Part shown: positions 56,582 to 64,000 of the stretch, piece after piece
How positions within the stretch are numbered: position 1 is the first letter of the stretch
Layout of the letters: every line of letters starts with the position of its first letter
Assembly (NCBI GenBank): GCA_019117065.1
Contig: DXAK01000045.1
Location: 98,822 to 162,821 of the forward strand
Direction of reading: 5' to 3'
DNA from: Candidatus Mediterraneibacter pullicola
Lineage (GTDB): Bacteria > Bacillota > Clostridia > Lachnospirales > Lachnospiraceae
DNA: 64,000 nt
Position numbers and translations under genes: made by a program
Notes under the pieces: generated by a model
Databases searched by the model: none
Told to the model about the DNA's origin: nothing
The model's input: only the letters and a program-made list of their open reading frames with translations

Positions 56582-57088
56582 ATTAGCGATTTAATGATTA
56601 ACGAGCAGATTAGAGACAGAGAGGTTCGTCTGATCGGCGCGGATGGGGAACAGTTAGGTATCATGTCGGCCCGCGAGGCCATGAAAATCGCTCAGGAGGC
56701 AGAACTTGATCTTGTCAAGATTGCGCCTACGGCGAAGCCGCCTGTGTGCAAGATTATTGACTATGGCAAGTATAAGTATGAGCAGACAAGGAAAGAGAAA
56801 GAGGCAAGAAAGAAACAGAAAACGGTTGAGCTAAAAGAAGTGCGTCTTTCTCCGAATATCGATACGAATGACTTGAACACAAAGATCAATAATGCTAAAA
56901 AGTTTATCTCAAAAGGAAATAAAGTGAAAGTGACACTGCGTTTCCGCGGAAGAGAGATGGCTCATGTTCAGCAGAGCAAGCACATTCTCGATGATTTTGC
57001 AGAGACACTCGCTGATATTGCGGTAGTCGAGAAGCCGGCGAAGATGGAAGGAAGAGCAATGAGCATGGTTTTAACTGAAAAACGTTAA
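56582..57088 (+). CDS. infC: Translation initiation factor IF-3 (probable ATT start codon)
   Basis: [38 protein letters not shown] at 56568-56572 is correctly spaced for ATT at 56582 and too far from ATG 56594. Confidence 0.95.
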   Translation: MSDLMINEQIRDREVRLIGADGEQLGIMSAREAMKIAQEAELDLVKIAPTAKPPVCKIIDYGKYKYEQTRKEKEARKKQKTVELKEVRLSPNIDTNDLNTKINNAKKFISKGNKVKVTLRFRGREMAHVQQSKHILDDFAETLADIAVVEKPAKMEGRAMSMVLTEKR

Positions 57089-57143
57089 AATATATCCCGG
57101 GATGAATATCCGGAAAGGCAGCACAATAAAGGAGGAAATTATC

Positions 57144-57341
57144 ATGCCAAAGATCAAAACAAATAGAGCGGCAGCAAAACGCTTCAAAAAGACAGGTACA
57201 GGGAAACTGAAAAGAAATAAAGCCTACAAGAGCCATATCTTAACAAAGAAGTCGACGAAGAGAAAAAGAAATCTCAGACAGTCAACGATCACTGACGCAA
57301 CAAACGTAAAGAACATGAAAAAGGTATTACCGTATCTGTAA
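57144..57341 (+). CDS. rpmI: 50S ribosomal protein L35
   Basis: [46 protein letters not shown]. Confidence 0.98.
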   Translation: MPKIKTNRAAAKRFKKTGTGKLKRNKAYKSHILTKKSTKRKRNLRQSTITDATNVKNMKKVLPYL

Positions 57342-57446
57342 AAATAGTTCAGCCATGCATTGAGCGAGGTACGGTTTTACGCACGGCGCGAGATGAACGG
57401 ATGAAGGAAAATAACAGGTATCGTATTTTGATAGGAGGATTAAGAA

Positions 57447-57803
57447 ATGGCAAGAATCAAAGGCGGAATGAACGCTAAGAAGAAACATAACAGAACACTG
57501 AAATTGGCGAAAGGATACAGAGGAGCACGCTCTAAACAGTACAGAGTTGCAAAGCAGTCTGTAATGAGAGCACTTACATCAGCTTACGCAGGAAGAAAGC
57601 AGCGTAAGCGCCAGATGAGACAGCTCTGGATCGCGCGTATAAACGCGGCTGCAAGAATGAACGGCCTGTCATACAGCAAGTTTATGTATGGACTTAAACT
57701 GGCTAACGTTGACATGAATAGAAAGATGCTGGCAGAGCTGGCAGTAAACGACAAGGAAGGATTTGCAACACTCGCGGCACTTGCAAAAGAGAAGGTTGCG
57801 TAG
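57447..57803 (+). CDS. rplT: 50S ribosomal protein L20
   Basis: [43 protein letters not shown]. Confidence 0.98.
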   Translation: MARIKGGMNAKKKHNRTLKLAKGYRGARSKQYRVAKQSVMRALTSAYAGRKQRKRQMRQLWIARINAAARMNGLSYSKFMYGLKLANVDMNRKMLAELAVNDKEGFATLAALAKEKVA

Positions 57804-57820
57804 TAAAATAGAGATAGGAG

Positions 57821-57848
57821 CCCGGTCCCGGTTGGGATTCGGGTTTTT
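57821..57848 (+). terminator. Intrinsic terminator after rplT
   Basis: CCCGgTCCC GGTT GGGAtTCGGG TTTTT. Confidence 0.85.
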
Positions 57849-57926
57849 CTTTATATTGCGGGAAACGCTATGATTTGTCTGAAAAGGGGAGAAGGAAGGT
57901 TTACATATTGAAATAAAAACAGGGGA

Positions 57927-58955
57927 GTGGTAATAATGAGAAATCATGAAGTGACTGCAGAACAGCCTCTCTTGGATGAGAAAGGCAGAATTTCAGAACC
58001 CGGGTGGGCGCGGCGGCAGGTATGGAAGTATGAAAGGGAGAAGATTACGGCACCGAAATACCGAATCAAAGAGCGGGATTATTATTTGGTCATGAATGAA
58101 GGGTATGCAGCTGCGTTTACCCTTTCAGATGACGGGTATATGGGGCTTCAGTCTGTTTCCCTCCTGAATTTGAAAGAAAGATGGGAGCACACGGAGACGG
58201 TTCTCACCCCGTTCCCCATGGGTAAGATGAAGATGCCTTCTTCCTCTTCGGAAGGCAATATCGTTTATAAGGATAAACGGTTGCGTATGGAATTTAAAGT
58301 GGAAGAGGGAAAGAGAATGATCTCTTGTGACTTTAAAGATTTCTATCAGGGGAAGCCGTTCTATTGTGAGATTGCTTTAGATCAGCCGAGGATGGATACC
58401 ATGGCTATCGCTATGCCATGGAGCGGTAAGAACGCATTCTATTATAACCAGAAAATCAACTGTATGCCCGCAGAAGGGTATATGGCTTATGATGACGTAA
58501 CATACTGGTTTAATCCAAAGACGGATTACGGTACATTGGACTGGGGGCGCGGCGTGTGGACCTATGACAATACATGGTACTGGAGTTCAGGAAACGGTAC
58601 TGTGGGAGGCAGGCCTTTCGGTTTTAATATTGGTTATGGTCTTGGGGATACGTCTGCTGCGACCGAAAATATTCTGTTTTATGATGGAAAAGGGCATAAG
58701 CTAGACGACGTGACTTTTCACATCCCTGAGGAGAATTGCATGAAACTATGGACTTTTACCTCTGGTGACGGACGGTTTGAGATGGAATTTGAGCCGGTGC
58801 TTGACTGTGCAGCGGGTATTTCTATGCTGGCGCTGTCCTCTGATCAGCATCAGGTGTTCGGGAAGATGAGCGGGACAGTGGTGCTGGACGACGGAAAATT
58901 TATTGAACTGAAAGATTTTATGTGTTTTGCGCAGAAAGTGCACAGTCGATACTGA
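57927..58955 (+). CDS. DUF2804 domain-containing protein
   Basis: NHEVTAEQPLLDEKGRISEPGWARRQVWKYEREKI; YWSSGNGTVGGRPFGFNIGYGLGDTSAATENILFYDGK. Confidence 0.85.
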   Translation: MVIMRNHEVTAEQPLLDEKGRISEPGWARRQVWKYEREKITAPKYRIKERDYYLVMNEGYAAAFTLSDDGYMGLQSVSLLNLKERWEHTETVLTPFPMGKMKMPSSSSEGNIVYKDKRLRMEFKVEEGKRMISCDFKDFYQGKPFYCEIALDQPRMDTMAIAMPWSGKNAFYYNQKINCMPAEGYMAYDDVTYWFNPKTDYGTLDWGRGVWTYDNTWYWSSGNGTVGGRPFGFNIGYGLGDTSAATENILFYDGKGHKLDDVTFHIPEENCMKLWTFTSGDGRFEMEFEPVLDCAAGISMLALSSDQHQVFGKMSGTVVLDDGKFIELKDFMCFAQKVHSRY

Positions 58956-59076
58956 ACGCATTGCTGCTGGAAGAGAGTATCTGATGAAGATATCTGAAAA
59001 AAGTAGATGGAAAAATAGAATTTACCAAAATAAAAACCGGGCAGAAAATGAAAAGTAAGAAAATAAAAGATAAGGG

Positions 59077-59105
59077 TTGACATTCCCACTGCACCATGAT
59101 AAAGT
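59077..59105 (+). promoter_or_regulatory. Promoter of T-box/trpB2 transcript
   Basis: TTGACA (59077-59082) - 17 nt - TAAAGT (59100-59105). Confidence 0.6.
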
Positions 59106-59114
59106 TTTTTTAAA

Positions 59115-59431
59115 CCAGTGAGGAAGAGCAAGTAACTTCAAGATACTACTTTACAGAGAGCCCCGGATGGTGGGATCGGGGCAGGAAAGTGGTGAGGCGA
59201 ATGGACTTCTGAGGGCGAACTGAATACCGGGCGCGCAGCGCGGCCAGCGGATGCGGCGTCAGTTAGTAGGCGAGACGGAGACCAGACTTCGTTAGAGAAA
59301 GGAGCATATGCCAGTATGCATGAGAGGGTGTAGGATTACACCAAGCCGGGTGGCACCGCAGGAGTTTTGAATAATAGCTCTTGTCCCTGCAATAGTTATT
59401 TGTATGGGATGAGGGCTTTTTTGTTGTATAA
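59115..59431 (+). promoter_or_regulatory. T-box leader, predicted tRNA-Trp specificity, upstream of trpB2
   Basis: Stem I motifs (GAGGAAGAGCAAGTA, AGAGAGCC), T-box GGGTGGCACCGCAGG (59348-59362), candidate specifier TGG (59202-59204), terminator ending GGGATGAGGGCTTTTTT. Confidence 0.93.
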
Positions 59432-59461
59432 AAGCCGTACATCCCGGAAAGGAGAAAAAAA

Positions 59462-60847
59462 GTGAGAGAAAAGAAAATTCCTTACAAAATCTATCTTGAA
59501 GAGAGCGAGATGCCAAGAGAATGGTACAATGTCCGCGCGGATATGAAGAATAAGCCTGCGCCTCTTCTGAATCCGGGAACTCTTCAGCCCATGACAGAGG
59601 AGGAGCTGGAGGTTGTATTCTGTGAGGAACTTGTGAAGCAGGAACTGGACAATGACAACCGTTATATTGAAATTCCGAAAAAGATCCGGGATTTCTATAA
59701 GATGTATCGCCCGTCGCCACTTGTGCGCGCCTACTGTCTGGAAGAAAAGCTACAGACTCCGGCAAAAATTTATTATAAGTTCGAGGGGAATAATACGAGT
59801 GGAAGCCATAAGCTTAATTCCGCGATCGCGCAGGCCTTTTATGCAAAGGATCAGGGATTAAAGGGCGTGACCACAGAGACGGGCGCCGGACAATGGGGAA
59901 CAGCGCTGTCGATGGCGTGCTCTTATCTTGATTTGGACTGTAAGGTATATATGGTGAAATGCTCTTACGAGCAGAAGCCGTTCCGCCGTGAAGTGATGCG
60001 TACTTACGGCGCCAGCGTAACGCCGTCTCCTTCTGATACTACGGAAGTGGGTAGAAAAATTCTTGCAGAGCATCCGGGAACGACGGGAAGTCTCGGCTGT
60101 GCCATTTCCGAGGCGGTCGAAGTGGCGACTCACACGGAAGGATACAGATACGTTCTGGGAAGTGTGCTTAATCAGGTGCTTTTGCATCAGTCCGTCATCG
60201 GCGTAGAGACGAAGACTGCCATGGACAAATACGGCATCAAACCGGATGTGATTATAGGATGTGCGGGCGGAGGATCGAATCTGGGAGGTCTGATCTCGCC
60301 GTTCATGGGAGAAAAGTTAAGAGGAGAGGCGGATTATCAGTTTATCGCAGTAGAACCGGCATCTTGCCCGAGCCTCACAAGAGGCGTGTATGCGTATGAT
60401 TTCTGTGATACCGGAATGGTGTGCCCGTTGGCGAAGATGTATACACTGGGAAGTAACTTTATTCCGTCCGCAAACCACGCGGGAGGCCTCCGTTATCACG
60501 GCATGAGCTCCACCCTGTCACAGCTTTACCACGACGGATATATGGAGGCTCGCGCAGTCGAACAGACTGCGGTATTTGAGGCGGCAGAGCAGTTTGCTCG
60601 TGTTGAGGGTATTCTTCCGGCGCCAGAAAGCAGCCATGCGATTAAAGTTGCAATCGATGAAGCAATGAAGTGTAAGGAAACGGGAGAGGAAAAGACAATC
60701 CTCTTTGGACTTACTGGTACAGGATACTTCGATATGTACGCTTATGAGGCATTTAACGACGGAAAGATGACAGACTACATTCCTACAGACGAAGATCTCA
60801 AAGCCGGATTTGACGGAATACCAAGATTCCATGGAAATATGGAATAG
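59462..60847 (+). CDS. TrpB-like PLP-dependent enzyme (TrpB2)
   Basis: PSPLVRAYCLEEKLQTPAKIYYKFEGNNTSGSHKLNSAIAQAFYAKDQG; ETGAGQWGTALSMA; CAGGGSNLGGL; TrpB2-type N-terminal extension. Confidence 0.93.
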   Translation: MREKKIPYKIYLEESEMPREWYNVRADMKNKPAPLLNPGTLQPMTEEELEVVFCEELVKQELDNDNRYIEIPKKIRDFYKMYRPSPLVRAYCLEEKLQTPAKIYYKFEGNNTSGSHKLNSAIAQAFYAKDQGLKGVTTETGAGQWGTALSMACSYLDLDCKVYMVKCSYEQKPFRREVMRTYGASVTPSPSDTTEVGRKILAEHPGTTGSLGCAISEAVEVATHTEGYRYVLGSVLNQVLLHQSVIGVETKTAMDKYGIKPDVIIGCAGGGSNLGGLISPFMGEKLRGEADYQFIAVEPASCPSLTRGVYAYDFCDTGMVCPLAKMYTLGSNFIPSANHAGGLRYHGMSSTLSQLYHDGYMEARAVEQTAVFEAAEQFARVEGILPAPESSHAIKVAIDEAMKCKETGEEKTILFGLTGTGYFDMYAYEAFNDGKMTDYIPTDEDLKAGFDGIPRFHGNME

Positions 60848-60873
60848 CATTGAGCCATGCACAGAATATCCGG

Positions 60874-60977
60874 AATCCGTCTCGTACTTGTACGAAAGAC
60901 GGAATCCGGATATTTCTGTATAGGGCGAGAGCCCGCAGCGAGAAGAAGCGAAGCGGAATCGAGCTGGCATGGCGAAA
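60874..60977. repeat. 104-bp direct repeat, copy 1
   Basis: Identical to 60993-61096; includes the long palindrome 60861-60919. Confidence 0.97.
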
Positions 60978-60992
60978 AGGAACAAGGAGAAA

Positions 60993-61096
60993 AATCCGTC
61001 TCGTACTTGTACGAAAGACGGAATCCGGATATTTCTGTATAGGGCGAGAGCCCGCAGCGAGAAGAAGCGAAGCGGAATCGAGCTGGCATGGCGAAA
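60993..61096. repeat. 104-bp direct repeat, copy 2
   Basis: Identical to 60874-60977, separated by AGGAACAAGGAGAAA. Confidence 0.97.
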
Positions 61097-61158
61097 TATT
61101 CTAAATTTTTTGAAAAGTAAATACAATTTTCAAACTTTAAAAATTTGAGGATTAAAGG

Positions 61159-61187
61159 TTGACTTTTCATGCGGGGAATAGTATTAT
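61159..61187 (+). promoter_or_regulatory. tRNA-Leu(AAG) promoter
   Basis: TTGACT - 17 nt - TATTAT. Confidence 0.65.
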
Positions 61188-61240
61188 ATCACTTGTGGTC
61201 AGCGCCGTAGAGAGCAGATCACGAAAATCCAATATGGAAT

Positions 61241-61324
61241 GCGGAAGTGTCGGAACTGGCAGACGAGCAAGACTAAGGATCTTGTGACATTCGTGTCGTG
61301 TGGGTTCAAGTCCCATCTTCCGCA
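61241..61324 (+). tRNA. tRNA-Leu (anticodon AAG)
   Basis: Acceptor GCGGAAG/CTTCCGC, anticodon arm CAAGA-CTAAGGA-TCTTG, long variable arm, T arm TGGG-TTCAAGT-CCCA, discriminator A. Confidence 0.95.
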
Positions 61325-61333
61325 CTGGAGTAA

Positions 61334-61378
61334 ATCTCGGAAGTGCTATAAATCTAGTGTTTCCGGGATTTTTCTTTT
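61334..61378 (+). terminator. Terminator-like hairpin after tRNA-Leu(AAG)
   Basis: ATCTCGGAA / TTCCGGGAT (one G-U) followed by TTTTCTTTT. Confidence 0.7.
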
Positions 61379-61414
61379 CCCGTCATAAGAAAAAGGGGCA
61401 CCAAGGGGGCAAAC

Positions 61415-62527
61415 TTATAAAATCTTTATGCTCTTTATTTGGTTGTTTTCTTTCTCTTTTAGTTTCTTTGTAGCGTGCAAGTATATTTCTTTCGTGATTT
61501 TCGAATCAGTATGCCCTAGCCTTCTTGAAATACTATCTTCACTCATTCCGTTTTCCATCATCAGACTCGCATGTGTGTGCCGGAGAGTATGAGGTGTAAT
61601 TGCCCGCCCGAGCTCTTTTGTTGAGATTTTGCGGAGATATTTGTTATAGGCAAAGAAACTTATGTGTTCCCCATTATCGTCTGTAAAAAGTGGATTTCCG
61701 GCGTTCAGAGAGACGATTGTATTTGATATTGACTCTGATATGATATGTCTGCAAAGTACATATAGTTCGTCCTGCATATACACATCACGAATGGAAGTCC
61801 TTGTTTTTGGAGTAGTGATTATTTTGTTTACAGAATCATAGTTTTTTGTAACATGGATCACTCGCTCTTTAAAATCCAGATCCGATTGTTTCAACGCAGC
61901 AGCTTCTCCGAAACGCAGACCAGATAGGGTGAGGAAAAGCGTTAAGTTTTTCCATTTCTGTACTTTCATACCACTGATTAGAACAGCTACTTCTGTTGAT
62001 TCCAGAAACTTATTTTCAATCTTTTCTCTGTGCGGAGTATCTGAGAATGGCTCCAACTTATCGAGATAAGCGATATTTCCGACATAGTCATTACGATATC
62101 CCCATCGAATTAGAGCCTTTAATCGCGTCAGATGCTCATTAAGGGTACCATGATTTTTACCGGTACTTAATAATGATTTACGGATATACCCAGCCGCTAG
62201 ATTCTTTACCTTGGTATCTGATCCAAGAATCTTTTTTAGAGTCTCACATGCAAAATAATTTCTTTGGTAGGTTGAGTCCTTTACAGTTCTTTTTTGTTCT
62301 TCCCGATATTTTTCAATCAGTTCTTCGAGTGTAATGTCCTCTGAATTTGCACATACATCTTTTTCGGCATCCTCTATCTTCTTCGATATGGCCTTTTGAG
62401 CTTGTTTTCGGCTCTGAGGAGTATCTTTATCGAGTGTGACAGAAACGCGTCTGTATTTTCCTGTCAGAGGATCTGTGTAGCGCTCAATATACTTGTATTT
62501 TCCTTTCTTAGTTTGTTCTACCCACAT
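61415..62527 (-). mobile_element. int: Tyrosine recombinase/phage-type integrase (CDS) pointing toward tRNA-Leu
   Basis: SGLRFGEAAAL, HTLRHTHASLM, LGH, Y in KEIYLHATKKL: the catalytic Arg, His-x-x-Arg, His and Tyr are all present; N-terminal AP2-like arm domain. Confidence 0.93.
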
Positions 62528-62657
62528 GATATCATCCTCCCTTCTTTGAGTAAAATTAAATTAAAACTTAATTTTCTCAAAATAGGTACAAAAATAACAG
62601 CCCGTAGATATTTCCAAAATGGAAGCGACCACTTGCACGGTTGCCCGGGTAAATACA

Positions 62658-63074
62658 TTACTCTTCTATACGGATCAGATTGCTTACATACGGACGTTTT
62701 CCTGACAGCACCTCGTCATAAAAATTCTGTTTCCAGTTAATATAGTACACACTGTCCTCCAGTTCCTGAATCGAAGCGCGCAGGGCATCCTGCTTTTTTG
62801 CAAGAAGTTCTTTTCGACGAGGGATCGTAGACTGTCCCTGAAGACACAGATCCAGATATTCTTTCATTTCCTGAATACTCATTCCGCATTTTTTCAGGCA
62901 AATAAGATCCTTGATCCATTTGACATCTGCTTCATCGAATACCCGCCTGTTATTCTTATCACGCTTTACATTGGGGACAAGCCCTTCGTTGCAATAATAT
63001 TTTAGGGCTTGATATGTCATGTCTGTTTCGCGGCACACCTGCATCATTGTATACATCGGAACATTCCTCCTCAT
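62658..63074 (-). CDS. MerR family transcriptional regulator
   Basis: YTMMQVCRETDMTYQALKYYCNEGLVPNVKRDKNNRRVFDEADVKWIKDLICLKKCGMSIQEMKEYLDL. Confidence 0.92.
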   Translation of the reverse strand: MRRNVPMYTMMQVCRETDMTYQALKYYCNEGLVPNVKRDKNNRRVFDEADVKWIKDLICLKKCGMSIQEMKEYLDLCLQGQSTIPRRKELLAKKQDALRASIQELEDSVYYINWKQNFYDEVLSGKRPYVSNLIRIEE

Positions 63075-63229
63075 CTCATTATCCTGATAAAATTTTTAAA
63101 CTTTTTCAAATAAGATATTGACCGGTTGTTACTATCGGATAATATAATCGGTTGTATAAACCGATAATTTCTAACGGATTATAGCATGAAATAAATTCAA
63201 ATTCAAGAAAATCAGAAGGGAGAGATGTT

Positions 63230-63994
63230 ATGGTATTCTATTTTACCGGTACAGGAAACAGTCTTTACATTGCGAAACAGTTGGATAGCCATCCGCTCAG
63301 CATCCCGCAGGTGCTCCGCCAGTCCAAGACAGAATTTACAGATGAAAAAATCGGTATCGTGGCTCCGATTTACGGGCATGAGGTTCCGGAGATGGTAAAG
63401 GAATTTATGCGAAAAACTGATTTTCGGACAGACTATTTCTACATGATCCTGACTTATGGGAACCGGCACGAAGGGGCTGCGGAACTGGCGGAACAATTGT
63501 GTAAAAGCTGCGGGATTACCGCCAGTTACATCAATGTGATCCGGATGGTTGACAACTGGCTCCCCGCCTTTGACATGGAAGAGCAGCGAAAGGAGGAGAA
63601 ACATGTGGAGGAACAGTTAGATACGATTCTCCGCGATCTTTGTGCCGGGAAACATATGATTGCACCGGTCGCAAAAGAAGACCGCGTCGCGCACAGACAG
63701 TTCCTTGAGCGTATGAACAAAAGTCCTTCGGATGCGTGGCAGCATCTTCTGAAAATCGGGGAAGGGTGTATCGGATGCGGAATCTGTGAAAAGGTATGTC
63801 CATCGTCTTCCATTCATGTAAAAGACGGAAGAGCGGTACATATTCCGGGAAACTGCCAGACCTGTCTGGCATGTGCCCACGCCTGCCCCCAGAAAGCAAT
63901 CGGCATGACTGTCCCCGAAAAAAATCCTCAGGCGCGTTACCGTAATGAGAAGATCTCTTTGCAGGAGATTATAAAAGCCAATTCGCAGATCTGA
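63230..63994 (+). CDS. EFR1-type flavodoxin-fold/2[4Fe-4S] ferredoxin protein
   Basis: MVFYFTGTGNSLYIAKQL flavodoxin-like start; CIGCGICEKVCPSSSIHV and CQTCLACAHACPQKAIGM clusters. Confidence 0.9.
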   Translation: MVFYFTGTGNSLYIAKQLDSHPLSIPQVLRQSKTEFTDEKIGIVAPIYGHEVPEMVKEFMRKTDFRTDYFYMILTYGNRHEGAAELAEQLCKSCGITASYINVIRMVDNWLPAFDMEEQRKEEKHVEEQLDTILRDLCAGKHMIAPVAKEDRVAHRQFLERMNKSPSDAWQHLLKIGEGCIGCGICEKVCPSSSIHVKDGRAVHIPGNCQTCLACAHACPQKAIGMTVPEKNPQARYRNEKISLQEIIKANSQI

Positions 63995-64000
63995 GATGAG

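Noticed and set aside
60850-61104. 84-aa plus-strand ORF after trpB2
   Set aside because: Entirely within the duplicated palindromic region; basic low-information translation.
60518-61126. Minus-strand ORFs with repeated MPARFRFASSRCGLSPYTEISGFRLSYKYETD
   Set aside because: Produced by translating the 104-bp duplicated non-coding unit; no RBS or domain, so treated as repeat DNA rather than protein.
62528-64000. Possible prophage early region after the integrase
   Set aside because: No repressor, excisionase or replication genes visible; only MerR and ferredoxin genes, so not called as prophage.

Overview
The window is a 64-kb stretch of a Firmicutes chromosome, most likely Lachnospiraceae/Clostridia judging from the gene set and protein style. 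It is mostly ordinary housekeeping DNA. In order it contains: lepA (3' part)-hemW; a nitrilase-family gene; a PadR/DUF2812 pair; hrcA-grpE-dnaK-dnaJ with a perfect CIRCE; recA-recX with a perfect SOS box; rny; a NUDIX gene; SpoIIM-like and SpoVB-like genes; an Rrf2 regulator-iscS-iscU-mnmA-PHP phosphatase run; gap-pgk-tpiA; a beta-glucoside PTS cassette with a LicT-type RAT/terminator leader; gpmI; a greA-like gene; a giant 2-hydroxyacyl-CoA dehydratase activase-type protein; a rhomboid-like membrane protein; pyk; dpaA-dpaB-asnB; a TrmB-type regulator plus a DAP-decarboxylase-like gene; tRNA-Leu(CAA); a repeat-bearing cell-wall glucosaminidase; polA-coaE-walJ; an ACT/UPF0210 pair; degV; infC-rpmI-rplT; a DUF2804 gene; and a T-box-controlled trpB2. 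The last ~3 kb looks accessory: a 104-bp perfect direct duplication of a strongly palindromic unit, tRNA-Leu(AAG), a tyrosine recombinase abutting that tRNA, and a divergent MerR/ferredoxin pair. I did not find a clearly new defence, RNP or mobile system. The best leads are the structured duplicated element next to the tRNA/integrase, two unassigned structured intergenic regions (upstream of recA and upstream of infC), the predicted proteolytically inactive rhomboid-like protein, and several crisp candidate operators. All calls come from reading the sequence and the supplied ORF track; no database search was run.
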